Shown here: piece by piece, positions 35,878 through 45,169 of the stretch
Position numbering within the stretch: position 1 is the stretch's first letter
How the letters are laid out: each line of letters opens with the position of its first letter
Assembly (NCBI RefSeq): GCF_000520975.1
Contig: NZ_JACB01000031.1
Location: 124,001-188,000 of the forward strand
Reading direction: 5' to 3'
Source: Aquimarina megaterium XH134
Lineage (GTDB): Bacteria; Bacteroidota; Bacteroidia; Flavobacteriales; Flavobacteriaceae
DNA length: 64,000 bases
Program-made: the position numbers and the translations under genes
Notes under the pieces: model-generated
The model's input: the letters and a program-made list of their open reading frames with translations, nothing else
Database searches by the model: none
Told to the model about the DNA's origin: nothing

Positions 35878-37125
35878 TTGAGAAAAATTCCCTTAATACT
35901 AGCATTATTATCTATAGTGATTGTAACTGCACAGGAGCAACAACAGGATGATACAACAACCTACAAAAAGAGAGTATTAGAGTCTGCAGAAGTAGATTTT
36001 TTGATGAGTTATTATACTCAGGACGGAGATAACGCTGCGGTTACAGGTGGTGTGGGTACAGAAGAACTCACTGATCTTACTCCAACAATAGTGGTTTCTA
36101 TCCCACTAAATGATGATGATGTATTAACTATAGATGCAGGAATATCGGCATATTCATCGGCATCTTCTAGTAATGTTAACCCTTTTGATGGCAATGGCGC
36201 TGCCAATCCTTTTGTAGCTTCTTCTGGAGCATCAAAAAAAGATGTGTTAACGACAATATCAGGAAGTTATAGTCATAGTAGTGATGATCGAAATAGTGTG
36301 TGGTCAGCCAATGTTGCGGTAGCAACCGAGTATGACTATTTTTCTATAGGCTTTGGCGGTAGTTATTCAAGACTTTTTAATGAAAAAAATACAGAATTAA
36401 GTGTAAAAGCCAATGTGTTTCTAGATACATGGAAAGCAATATATCCCTCAGAATTAAGAGATCAGCCTACATTTACGAAGTTTGATGATGAATCTCGTAA
36501 TTCGTATTCTGTAGGATTAGGATTTTCACAAATTTTGTCTAAAAGGTTACAAGGATCTCTTTCATTAGATTTTATTAAACAGGAAGGCCTTTTGTCAACC
36601 CCATTTCAGCGAGTACAATTTGCCGATGTGGCCGATGTAATTATTGAAGAATTTACATATGGTGATGATGTAGAAAGATTGCCAGATTCTAGGTTTAAAA
36701 TAGCTGCAGGAGGAAGATTACATTATTATATTAATGAAATTTTTACAATACGAACATTTTATAGATATTATACAGATGATTGGGGGATTAACTCACATAC
36801 TGCAAGTATAGAAATACCCATTAAAATCACAGATAAATTTACACTATACCCTTCATATCGTTTTTATACACAAACAAAAGCAGATTATTTTGCACCATTT
36901 AATCAACATTTGTCTACACAGCAATTCTATACTTCGGATTATGATTTATCTGGTTTTGATGCAAATCAATATGGATTTGGTATTAGTTATACCGATATTT
37001 TTACAAAATTCCATATCTGGAAACTTGGTTTAAAAAGTATTGATCTTCGATTTAGACAATATGAACGAGACTCTGGACTTAGCTCTAGCTTGTTCTCGGG
37101 AGGATTTAGTTTTATAATGGACTAA
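35878..37125 (+). CDS. DUF3570 outer membrane protein
   Basis: A 415-residue protein with predicted outer membrane barrel structure. It begins at TTG (35878) with signal peptide RKIPLILALLSIVIVTAQ. The start of the domain reads RVLESAEVDFLMSYYTQDGDNAAVTGG. Alternating strands follow to the end (GGFSFIMD). DUF3570 partners with DUF4266, ApbE and thioredoxin; the cluster is suspected to serve an envelope redox function. The DNA start codon is weak, as for apbE upstream. Confidence 0.88.
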   Translation: MRKIPLILALLSIVIVTAQEQQQDDTTTYKKRVLESAEVDFLMSYYTQDGDNAAVTGGVGTEELTDLTPTIVVSIPLNDDDVLTIDAGISAYSSASSSNVNPFDGNGAANPFVASSGASKKDVLTTISGSYSHSSDDRNSVWSANVAVATEYDYFSIGFGGSYSRLFNEKNTELSVKANVFLDTWKAIYPSELRDQPTFTKFDDESRNSYSVGLGFSQILSKRLQGSLSLDFIKQEGLLSTPFQRVQFADVADVIIEEFTYGDDVERLPDSRFKIAAGGRLHYYINEIFTIRTFYRYYTDDWGINSHTASIEIPIKITDKFTLYPSYRFYTQTKADYFAPFNQHLSTQQFYTSDYDLSGFDANQYGFGISYTDIFTKFHIWKLGLKSIDLRFRQYERDSGLSSSLFSGGFSFIMD

Positions 37126-37259
37126 ATCAGTTTATTACCATATAATTTTTCTAACCATATAATACTATTATTTTTATCCTGTATTGAAATAAGCAAGTTC
37201 TGGGTTTTAATACTACCAAGAGCTATATACTTTTATACTGTTTTTAAAATTATAGTATT

Positions 37260-38105
37260 ATGAAGATAAGTGAGCAAAATCAGTTTCATTACAATCGTAT
37301 TGCAGAGGCGATAACGTATATTAAACAAAATTTTAAAGATCAACCTAACCTGGATGAGATTGCCGAAAAAGTACACATTAGTCCTTTTCATTTTCAAAGA
37401 CTCTTTACAGATTGGGTAGGAGTGAGTCCTAAAAAATTTTTGCAGTACACTAGTTTAGAGTACGCAAAAAATATTTTAAAAGATCAGCAAACCACTTTGT
37501 TTGATGCGGCATACGAGACCGGACTTTCTGGAACAGGAAGATTACATGATCTTTTTATAAAAATAGAAGGAATGACACCTGGAGAATACAAAAATGGAGG
37601 TCAGAACCTGGAGATCAATTATAGTTATGCCGAAAGCCCGTTTGGTAAAATGCTGGTAGCTTCAACCTCAAAAGGTATTTGCCATATGACATTTGCAGAT
37701 GATGACAATGCATTTACAACATTACAACAACGTTTTCCGAAAGCAAAGTTTACTCAAATCGTAGATAGATCTCAACAAAATGCTCTATTTATCTTTACTA
37801 AAGATTGGAGAAAATTAAGTCAAATAAAACTACACCTTAAAGGGACTGATTTTCAATTAAAAGTTTGGGAAACATTACTCAAGATCCCAAAGGGAGGATT
37901 AACAACATATGGAACCATAGCCAATCATATTCATAAGCCTAAAGCATCCAGGGCCGTAGGAACTGCTATAGGTAGTAATCCTGTTGCATTTTTAATTCCT
38001 TGTCACCGAGTAATCCAATCTACAGGTGATTTAGGACAATACCATTGGGGCAGTACACGCAAAACTGCTATAATTGGCTGGGAAGCTGCAAAAATTAATT
38101 CATAA
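37260..38105 (+). CDS. AraC-type domain fused to O6-methylguanine-DNA methyltransferase (Ada-like)
   Basis: A 281-residue DNA repair and sensor protein. Residues 8-105 are an AraC helix-turn-helix (NLDEIAEKVHISPFHFQRLFTDWVGVSPKKFLQY). Residues about 120-280 are methylguanine methyltransferase, with active-site PCHRV (C248) in NPVAFLIPCHRVIQ and the arginine-finger helix around SRAVGTAIGSNP. It removes methyl from O6-methylguanine and may act as an alkylation-responsive activator. The order (AraC first) is that of the Ada-like bifunctional proteins without the zinc-binding Ada N-domain. Confidence 0.92.
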   Translation: MKISEQNQFHYNRIAEAITYIKQNFKDQPNLDEIAEKVHISPFHFQRLFTDWVGVSPKKFLQYTSLEYAKNILKDQQTTLFDAAYETGLSGTGRLHDLFIKIEGMTPGEYKNGGQNLEINYSYAESPFGKMLVASTSKGICHMTFADDDNAFTTLQQRFPKAKFTQIVDRSQQNALFIFTKDWRKLSQIKLHLKGTDFQLKVWETLLKIPKGGLTTYGTIANHIHKPKASRAVGTAIGSNPVAFLIPCHRVIQSTGDLGQYHWGSTRKTAIIGWEAAKINS

Positions 38106-38217
38106 CTAAGCAAGATTCGGGTGTTTTACTTTTTGAATTCTTAGCAATTTTGCTATATCAAGGTTATGTAATAAGTTTTTCTGCTACATAATCTAAGCTA
38201 AATCATAAAACGAACAT

Positions 38218-38697
38218 ATGAAAAAATTTAAGATTGTCCCGTTAACAAAAGAATATGTATCACGAATTAAAGAAACAAAAGTAGATGATTTTAATTATCC
38301 TGTTGTTGAACAAATAGCTACAGGTTATGGACCTTGTCGTATTTCTTTAAAAAAATTTGATCCGGGAAAAGATACTCGGCTATTGATTAGCCATAGTCCT
38401 TTTGAAATTAAAAATGCATTCAATCAACCAGGCCCTATTTTTGTTCACAAAAAAGAAGTCGAACCCTATAAGAACGATCATCAATTTCCGCCAGAAATCA
38501 AAGCAGATAAACAAAATTTTCCTTTATCACTAATTGGGTATAATACAAAACAAAATATGATATTTACAAAATTGGTAGGTGATGATGATGTAGATCTTTT
38601 GATTCCAGAAATATTTCATGACCATAATGATATAGCATATTTACATGCCAGAAATGCTGAAGCTGGTTGTTTCATATGTAAAATAGAAAGAGTATAA
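38218..38697 (+). CDS. DUF1203 domain protein
   Basis: A 159-residue cytoplasmic protein. DUF1203 features are GYGPCRISLKKFDPGKDTRLLISHSPFE, GPIFVHKKEVEPY, and the C-terminal LHARNAEAGCFICKIERV. The Cys-x-x-Cys at the end is conserved and may bind metal. The function is unknown. It stands alone, with a strong terminator after it. Confidence 0.85.
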   Translation: MKKFKIVPLTKEYVSRIKETKVDDFNYPVVEQIATGYGPCRISLKKFDPGKDTRLLISHSPFEIKNAFNQPGPIFVHKKEVEPYKNDHQFPPEIKADKQNFPLSLIGYNTKQNMIFTKLVGDDDVDLLIPEIFHDHNDIAYLHARNAEAGCFICKIERV

Positions 38698-38749
38698 TTT
38701 TTTAGAACCTCCTAAAATATTTAGAATAACTTTCATTTTTTTATACATA

Positions 38750-38782
38750 AAAAGGGAACACTATCCTTATGTGTTCCCTTTT
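38750..38782. terminator. Bidirectional terminator after DUF1203
   Basis: AAAAGGGAACAC (38750-38761) and GTGTTCCCTTTT (38771-38782) make a perfect 12-bp stem with a 9-base loop. The following 330 bases to the lipocalin-like gene hold no recognised gene. Confidence 0.85.
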
Positions 38783-39109
38783 AGCCATTTACGTTAATAG
38801 ATAAGTTATGGGCGTTTTTATAATAAAACGTTTATACAGCATAATACCCTACCCCTAATTAATTTCCTATAACAGTTCTTAAAGCTTTTAACCAAAAAAT
38901 GGATAAACAAAATAAGTACAAGATTTTTAAAAACCTTAATATGTAGGAATCCAAATAATAGTAAAATTAAAATGAGAGTCTCGGTAAATTATATTGTTTT
39001 ACATCAATTGTATTGCATTTATCGTATCTGTAGAAAGATATTTAATAACATAGTATTAGGGATAAAACCAAAAAAAACGTTAAATTTATCCTACCTAAAT
39101 GCCCAAATT

Positions 39110-39496
39110 ATGCAATCCAAATTAATTCTTACCATCGTTAGTATAGCTATGCTAACATTGAGCAGCTTTAAAAATAGCCCTGAACACCAGAAAAATGATG
39201 GTGAAAAAGAAAATATTAGTGTATATCAAGGCGGTCCAAAAGAATTAATAGGAAAATGGGTAATGGATGGTGATCCCAATACTTATATAGAATTGAGATC
39301 TGATGGAACCGTTATAGAAAAGTCTTTAGGAGAACCTCTAAAAAGGTATTGGTTATTAAAAGATAGTAAACTTTGCTTAAAAGCGACATCGGTAGAGGGA
39401 GGTACAGAAAAGTGTTTAGAATTTGTGCTAAGAAAAGATATGCTGGTGATTACTATGAATGAAATGGAACTCCACTATGCAAGATCTAAAGAATAA
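39110..39496 (+). CDS. Lipocalin-like secreted protein (tandem copy 1)
   Basis: A 128-residue exported protein. I start it at MQSKLILTIVSIAMLTLSSF (39110), which gives a signal peptide, rather than at the upstream start at 38972. The mature part reads LIGKWVMDGDPNTYIELRSDGTVIEKS, the opening strand of a lipocalin-like 'GKWV' barrel, and continues as beta strands to ELHYARSKE. Ligand unknown. The following gene is a diverged tandem copy, and their leader regions also match. Confidence 0.7.
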   Translation: MQSKLILTIVSIAMLTLSSFKNSPEHQKNDGEKENISVYQGGPKELIGKWVMDGDPNTYIELRSDGTVIEKSLGEPLKRYWLLKDSKLCLKATSVEGGTEKCLEFVLRKDMLVITMNEMELHYARSKE

Positions 39497-39636
39497 TATA
39501 GTCCTGGTATAAAATTTGTGATTAGGATAAAAGAATTGATAATTTTATCACCTTATTTGAGCATTAAAAAATATCAAAACTATAGATTACCAAAAAAACA
39601 TTAAATTTATATCCTTATTTTATTAAAAATTAAATT

Positions 39637-40020
39637 ATGAAAAGACCCCAATCTATATCCGTAATTTTTACAACTGTTATATTAGCTGCACTACTAATGA
39701 GTTTTAAGGCAAAGCCTGTACAGCAAAATCAGACGTTAAAATTTGAAGAAATTGTAATTGAACAGGTTGCAGGCACAGAATTGATAGGAGAATGGGTTAT
39801 GAAAGATGATCCCGAAACTTTTATCATATTCAAATCGGATAAAACAGTAGTAGAAAAGTCTAAAACAAAGACAACAGAGAATACATGGTCTGTAAACGCA
39901 AAAGATCGTGAAGTGTGTATTAGCAATTCAGGATGTATATATTATGAAGTAACAGAAACTTCTCTTTTTTTATATATAGACAAAAAAAGAGTGTGGTATA
40001 ATAAATATCAAGAAAAATAA
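39637..40020 (+). CDS. Lipocalin-like secreted protein (tandem copy 2)
   Basis: A 127-residue paralogue of the gene 140 bases upstream. It has a signal peptide (SISVIFTTVILAALLMSF), then LIGEWVMKDDPETFIIFKSDKTVVEKS, which matches the first copy position for position, and a Cys pair (REVCISNSGCIYYE). Both genes follow a shared leader with CCAAAAAAAC and TTAAATTTAT (39069-39090 and 39591-39612). A terminator follows. Confidence 0.72.
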   Translation: MKRPQSISVIFTTVILAALLMSFKAKPVQQNQTLKFEEIVIEQVAGTELIGEWVMKDDPETFIIFKSDKTVVEKSKTKTTENTWSVNAKDREVCISNSGCIYYEVTETSLFLYIDKKRVWYNKYQEK

Positions 40021-40080
40021 GAAATTGCTCAATATGAGTGTCTTTTTTAAGCAATAATATAGTACAAGATTTTAAAAAAA

Positions 40081-40117
40081 ATAACGAGTATATGAAAATA
40101 TACTCGTTATTTTTTTT
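40081..40117 (+). terminator. Terminator after the lipocalin-like pair
   Basis: ATAACGAGTATA (40081-40092) pairs with TATACTCGTTAT (40099-40110), loop TGAAAA, followed by eight T. Confidence 0.88.
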
Positions 40118-40254
40118 AAATCATTTTGAGGATTATTCGTAAATTCCATCAACAAAGAGATGAGGTTAATTGCCGGGGAATAACACAATATCAAATTAGA
40201 AATATCATTTTGCAATATTTTTTACAACATTGTACTAAAAAATATGGTGTTGCT

Positions 40255-40281
40255 TGTCCAAAAATAAAAAAAGTGTTCGTC
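40255..40281 (+). promoter_or_regulatory. ECF42-type sigma factor promoter
   Basis: TGTCCA (40255-40260), a 17-base spacer and CGTC (40278-40281). ECF42 sigma factors are known to use TGTCGA at -35 and CGA/TC at -10; this differs in one base of the -35 element. It lies 44 bases before the first YCII gene, which leads to an ECF42-type gene, so autoregulation is likely. Confidence 0.65.
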
Positions 40282-40325
40282 ATAGTAATGTAGAAAATAA
40301 ATAAACCATTTAAAAAAACAGACAA

Positions 40326-40670
40326 ATGAAAGAATTTATGTTTCTTTTTAGAGGAGATGACAAAGTATGGGATTCTAAATCTCCAGAAGAACAACAAAAG
40401 CATATGCAAAAATGGCAACAATGGATCGGTGAGATGGCTCAGCAAGAAAAATTTGTTGGAGGTGAGCGATTATATTCACACGGTAACACAATTTATCCCG
40501 GAGGAACCAAAGTAACAGATAGACCATTAACAGAAGGAAAAGAATTGGTTGGAGGATATTTGGTTATTAAAGCAAACAACCTAGAAGATGCTACCGAAAT
40601 GGCAAAAGATTGCCCGGGATTACAATGGAATTCTTGTGTAGAAGTAAGAGAAGTATGGCCAGAAGATTAA
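40326..40670 (+). CDS. YCII-related (DGPF-type) protein 1
   Basis: A 114-residue cytoplasmic ferredoxin-like protein. It begins MKEFMFLFRGDD and has VTDRPLTEGKELVGGYLVIKA at about 60-80, the position of the DGPF motif in the family (here DRPL). The C-terminus has the LEDATEMAKDCPGLQWN helix. YCII/DGPF proteins are encoded with ECF42 sigma factors, but their role (sensor, partner or target) is not settled. It is paired with a second copy and the sigma gene. Confidence 0.88.
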   Translation: MKEFMFLFRGDDKVWDSKSPEEQQKHMQKWQQWIGEMAQQEKFVGGERLYSHGNTIYPGGTKVTDRPLTEGKELVGGYLVIKANNLEDATEMAKDCPGLQWNSCVEVREVWPED

Positions 40671-40698
40671 GATAATAGAATATTAAAAAGATATAGTA

Positions 40699-41037
40699 AT
40701 GAAAGAGTTTATGTATATTATCCGTGGCGGGCATGATGCTAACCGATCACCAGAAGAGATGCAACAACATATGCAACATTGGCAACAATGGATGGGTGGT
40801 TTAGCAAAATCAGAGCAGCTTATTGGTGGTCAGCCATTAATGAACGAGGCCAAAACATTGACCGAAGGTGGTAAAAAGGTAACCGATCGCCCATTAGCAG
40901 AAGGTAAAGAACTAGTTGGTGGATACTTGCTAATTAAAGCAAACTCTCTAGACCATGCGGCACAAATAGCTAAGGATTGTCCAGGTTTTGAATATGGATG
41001 TAGCGTCGAAGTACGAGAAATAAGCCCAATGGAATAA
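40699..41037 (+). CDS. YCII-related (DGPF-type) protein 2
   Basis: A 112-residue tandem paralogue of the previous gene: MKEFMYIIRGGHDANRSPEEMQQHMQHWQQWMGG, then VTDRPLAEGKELVGGYLLIKA and HAAQIAKDCPGFEYGCSVEVREI. Residue identity with copy 1 is high in the second half. It ends six bases before the TTG start of the sigma gene, so coupled translation is likely. Confidence 0.88.
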   Translation: MKEFMYIIRGGHDANRSPEEMQQHMQHWQQWMGGLAKSEQLIGGQPLMNEAKTLTEGGKKVTDRPLAEGKELVGGYLLIKANSLDHAAQIAKDCPGFEYGCSVEVREISPME

Positions 41038-41042
41038 CTTTT

Positions 41043-42320
41043 TTGGAAAATAGAGATCACATAGATCATACATTAAACCATCTTTTTAGACAAGAATCTG
41101 GAAAGATGGTTGCTGTATTGATTAAAATATTCGGTACCGAAAATATAGAATTAGCAGAAGATGTAGTACAGGATGCTCTGGTTAAAGCTCTAGAAACCTG
41201 GAAATATAGAGGGATGCCGGATAACCCAAGAGCGTGGTTATATCGCACAGCTAAAAATAAAGCTATAGATGTTATCAGGCGTAATAAGCATAGTAGTATT
41301 ATTGATTTTTCTGATCCCGAAAAACAACTACTAACTTCTGGGTATACACTAACTACTACAATGGATACTTATTGGCAGGAACAACATATAAAAGATGATT
41401 TTCTGGGAATGATGTATGCATGCTGTCACCCCGATATCTCACAAGAAAATCAAATTACATTTATTCTAAAAGCATTATGTGGATTTAGCACTAAAGAAGT
41501 TGCAAGATCTTTTCTTACCAGTGAAGATACTATTTCTAAGAGATTGTATAGAACCAAAGAATATTTCAGAAAACGTAAGATACGTCCTGTAATCCCCACT
41601 ATTAATGAAATTAATCTTAGAACCAAAACGGTACTTAATACAATCTATCTCATGTTTAATGAAGGATATAATTCTACTCATGCCGATCAATTGATTCGTA
41701 AAGATTTAATTAGTCAAGCAATGTTTTTATGTCGGTCTCTTTTATCCGAGAAACGTACGCAGTTACCCGAGGTTTATGCTTTGATGGGATTAATGTGTTT
41801 TCATGCCTCTAGAATTAATAGTAGGCTAACAGAAGAAGGGAGGCTTATTTTGCTTTCTAAACAGGATCGTACAACATGGGATGCAGAATTAATACGATCT
41901 GGAGAACAATATCTAAATAAAGCTGCTTTTGGAGGAGAACTCTCGACATATCACCTCGAAGCCGCTATCGCATATCAGCATTGCTGTGCAAAGCAATATA
42001 CAGATACAAACTGGAAAATGATATTAGAGTATTATGAACTCTTATTAAAGATTGCTAATGATCCTATCGTTTTTTTAAATCGATGCTTGGTTATTCTAGA
42101 ACTTAAAGGCCCAAAAGAAGCAATAACAGCACTCGAAAGTGTAAAGAACGACAAATTACTAGAAAAATATTATCTATATCATGCAACTTTAGGCGAAATC
42201 TACCAACGATTAGAAGATAATAATACAGCTACAACATATTACCAAAAGGCAATACAGCTCACCCAGTCCAAACAAGAAAGACAATTTCTTAAAGATAAAA
42301 TTGCTCGTATATCGAATTGA
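41043..42320 (+). CDS. ECF sigma factor, ECF42 type, with C-terminal helical extension
   Basis: A 425-residue sigma factor starting at TTG. Region 2 (about 15-85: LAEDVVQDALVKALETWKYRGMPDNPRAWLYRTAKNKAIDVIRR) and region 4 (about 125-185: LKALCGFSTKEVARSFLTSEDTISKRLYRTKEYFR) are present. A long C-terminal helical domain (200-425) ends in TPR-like repeats (ATLGEIYQRLEDNNTATTYYQKAIQL). This layout is that of ECF42, which lacks an anti-sigma factor and is thought to be controlled by its extension. It follows two DGPF-type genes and a matching promoter. Confidence 0.92.
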   Translation: MENRDHIDHTLNHLFRQESGKMVAVLIKIFGTENIELAEDVVQDALVKALETWKYRGMPDNPRAWLYRTAKNKAIDVIRRNKHSSIIDFSDPEKQLLTSGYTLTTTMDTYWQEQHIKDDFLGMMYACCHPDISQENQITFILKALCGFSTKEVARSFLTSEDTISKRLYRTKEYFRKRKIRPVIPTINEINLRTKTVLNTIYLMFNEGYNSTHADQLIRKDLISQAMFLCRSLLSEKRTQLPEVYALMGLMCFHASRINSRLTEEGRLILLSKQDRTTWDAELIRSGEQYLNKAAFGGELSTYHLEAAIAYQHCCAKQYTDTNWKMILEYYELLLKIANDPIVFLNRCLVILELKGPKEAITALESVKNDKLLEKYYLYHATLGEIYQRLEDNNTATTYYQKAIQLTQSKQERQFLKDKIARISN

Positions 42321-42362
42321 AAATTGGTTATGATAACGATGTTTCAGAAAATCTTTTTACCT

Positions 42363-42391
42363 TTTCAGAATAAATGTCTTTTATTCTGAAA
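42363..42391. repeat. Perfect hairpin after the sigma factor gene
   Basis: TTTCAGAATAAA (42363-42374) and TTTATTCTGAAA (42380-42391) pair over 12 bases with a 5-base loop, 43 bases after the stop. No T tract follows, so it is a transcript-end stabiliser or a protein site rather than a classic terminator. The remaining 290 bases to DUF2339 hold no gene that I recognise. Confidence 0.55.
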
Positions 42392-42685
42392 CTCCATGCG
42401 AAATAAATAATATTTTTCACGGGAAACAGTGTTCTATAAATTGTACGTATTATAGATATTTGTTTTACTATTCAAACTGTGCATACTATATATGGTTTTG
42501 AAAAACTAAACAGAATAAAAATAAATTTTGAAAAGAAACAGGTCTTTAATTTATATAGTGAGTAGTATGTACTCTTAGAAGTGATGATATAGCGCTAAAT
42601 GTAAGCTTATTATATTTTGTAGTATCTTAATTTATAAGAGTTTTGAGGAATACTTAGCATTAGGCAAATATAATAATATTGTAAT

Positions 42686-45073
42686 ATGGGAAACAACCAA
42701 GATCAGATACATCAGCTTATGGAAAAGCTTGAAATCCTACTGAAAAGACAACAAGATTTCTCGACTCAAATACAAGGCCTTAAAGATGAGATATATAAGC
42801 TAAAAACAACATCGACCAACCAGCCTGATATAAAAACAGAAAATCCAGCTCTTGTTTCACCTACAGCCGAAGTTACAAAAGAAAGTATCAAAGAACCACC
42901 CTCTTCGGTTAAGCCAGAGGCTGTACAACCAACGCTAGTAAAAGAAGAAAAACCTGTTATTACCAAAATAAATAAACCAAAAAAGAAATCTAATCTTGAA
43001 AAGTTTATTGGAGAAAACCTAATCAATAAAATAGGTATTGTTATTATTATCATTGGTGTTGCTATTGGGGCAAAGTATACAATAGAAAATGATCTAATAG
43101 GACCATTAACCAGGATTATACTGGGGTATTTAACAGGATTAGGGCTTTTGGGAATTGGGATGAAACTAAAGAAAAAATATGAAAACTTTAGTGCGGTACT
43201 AGTTAGTGGTGCAATGGCTATTTTATATTTTATTACGTTTTTAGCATACGACTTATACGGCCTGATTCCGCAGACTTTGACATTTGTTCTTATGCTATTA
43301 TTTACGGCATTTACTGTTTTTGCAGCAATACAATATAATAAGCAAATTATAGCTCATATAGGACTAGTAGGAGCCTATGCAGTTCCTTTTTTATTAAGTG
43401 ACGGATCGGGTAGAGTAGTAATTCTGTTTAGTTATATGGCGATTATTAATATAGGTATTCTCATTATTGCCATCAAAAAATACTGGAAACCCCTTTACTT
43501 TTCGTCTTTTTTGCTTACTTGGATCATTTTTATGTCATGGTATGCCGATAAATACACAATAGAAGAACATTTTACCCTTGGTTTTATATTTCTTACTGTC
43601 TTTTTTATCACATTCTATCTTATGTTTTTGGTATACAAACTCAGAAAAAAAGAAAGCTTTAAAACCATTGATGTAATTCTACAATTATCTAATTCATTTA
43701 TCTTTTATGGTATTGGATTTTCGATGTTAAGCAATCACGAATATGGTAAAGATTTATTAGGTGTATTTACATTAGCGAATGCAGTGATTCATTTTGTGGT
43801 AAGTGTTATTGTATATAGATTAAAACTAGCTGATCGCAACCTATTTTATTTTGTATCTGGTATGGTTTTGATTTTTATTACGATTGCATTTCCTGTACAA
43901 CTAGATGGAAATTGGGTTACACTGTTATGGGCAGGAGAAGCAGCATTGTTATTTTGGATTGGGAGAACCAAAAAAGTACCGATATACGAGATTCTCTCAT
44001 ATCCGCTGTGGGCCTTAACTTTTTTTAGCCTTTTACATGATTGGATCGTGGTGTACTATAGATATAGCCCAACACTGCCAGAAACCAGACTAATGCCAGT
44101 GTTTAATATTTATCTTATGACATCAATATTGTGTATTGTGTCTTTTGCATTTATTTATATCACACATCGTAAAGAGAAACTATCTTTTCCCTGGCCAAAA
44201 CAACCCTGGTTGTATACAATGCTTACCATAGGCCTAGCATTACTATTAATATGTACTACCTACTTTACATTTTGGATAGAAATAGATAGTTATTGGAATC
44301 AGGTTTATCAAGATATAGATCACCATTACATTTCCCAAAATATTGATGGTACAGAACAGTATATGGTATTATCAGATACTAGAAATTTTAGAGCTATTTG
44401 GCTTATTAATTATAGTTTGTTGTTCTTGGTTATTTTGTCTTTTGTGAATATCCAAAAAATTAAAAATAATGCCTTGGGGTATATTACTCTTAGTTTTATG
44501 TTGTTAGCTCTTTTTGTGTTTTTGACCAGAGGATTGTATTTGCTAAGTGAGTTTAGAGATAGTTATTTAGAATTAAAAGGAACAGAATTTAGTGCGACAG
44601 CTTTTTCTCATATAGGTATTCGATATATTTCTTTTGGATTTGTAGCAGGTTTGCTATTTACTTTTTATAAGTATGTACGGCAAAAATTTCTGGGTAGAAC
44701 CTTTAAGGTTGCTTTTGAAATTATACTGCATTGCACATTAATCTGGATAGTAAGTAGCGAATTAATACATTGGTTAGACTTGTCTGGGTATACAGAAACA
44801 TATAAGCTTGGATTAAGTATTTTATGGGGTATTTATGCATTATTGCTCATTGTTTTAGGAATATGGAAACGAAAGAAATATCTACGTGTCTTAGCAATTA
44901 TAGTATTCGGAATTACACTTATAAAGTTATTCTTTTATGATATTTCACATATGGAAACTATTGCGAAGACTATTGTATTCTTAGCTTTAGGAGTGCTTCT
45001 TTTGATTATTTCATTTTTATACAATAAATACAAACATATTATTGCAGATGAAACAAATAGTAACAAACCTTAA
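42686..45073 (+). CDS. DUF2339 polytopic membrane protein
   Basis: A 795-residue inner membrane protein. Residues 1-105 are soluble: an N-terminal coiled coil (HQLMEKLEILLKRQQDFSTQIQGL) and a Pro/Glu/Lys linker. From about 115 there are over twenty hydrophobic helices in the DUF2339 pattern (NLEKFIGENLINKIGIVIIIIGVAIGAKY, then repeated GxxLLxxG helices). DUF2339 and DUF3999 are commonly neighbours, which suggests a joint envelope function of unknown kind. The DUF3999 gene follows 96 bases downstream. Confidence 0.9.
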   Translation: MGNNQDQIHQLMEKLEILLKRQQDFSTQIQGLKDEIYKLKTTSTNQPDIKTENPALVSPTAEVTKESIKEPPSSVKPEAVQPTLVKEEKPVITKINKPKKKSNLEKFIGENLINKIGIVIIIIGVAIGAKYTIENDLIGPLTRIILGYLTGLGLLGIGMKLKKKYENFSAVLVSGAMAILYFITFLAYDLYGLIPQTLTFVLMLLFTAFTVFAAIQYNKQIIAHIGLVGAYAVPFLLSDGSGRVVILFSYMAIINIGILIIAIKKYWKPLYFSSFLLTWIIFMSWYADKYTIEEHFTLGFIFLTVFFITFYLMFLVYKLRKKESFKTIDVILQLSNSFIFYGIGFSMLSNHEYGKDLLGVFTLANAVIHFVVSVIVYRLKLADRNLFYFVSGMVLIFITIAFPVQLDGNWVTLLWAGEAALLFWIGRTKKVPIYEILSYPLWALTFFSLLHDWIVVYYRYSPTLPETRLMPVFNIYLMTSILCIVSFAFIYITHRKEKLSFPWPKQPWLYTMLTIGLALLLICTTYFTFWIEIDSYWNQVYQDIDHHYISQNIDGTEQYMVLSDTRNFRAIWLINYSLLFLVILSFVNIQKIKNNALGYITLSFMLLALFVFLTRGLYLLSEFRDSYLELKGTEFSATAFSHIGIRYISFGFVAGLLFTFYKYVRQKFLGRTFKVAFEIILHCTLIWIVSSELIHWLDLSGYTETYKLGLSILWGIYALLLIVLGIWKRKKYLRVLAIIVFGITLIKLFFYDISHMETIAKTIVFLALGVLLLIISFLYNKYKHIIADETNSNKP

Positions 45074-45169
45074 AAATTTCTTTATAAAGGATATGTTTAA
45101 AACCTGTAAAGTGAGAGTATCATAATTATATGTGTTCTTAATTCAAGATAATTAAAAAGGTGTAAACTC

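Noticed and set aside
37260..38105. Transcription regulator acting as a second copy of the hybrid regulator's output
   Set aside because: The AraC domain is fused to a methyltransferase with PCHRV, so it is an Ada-like repair protein.
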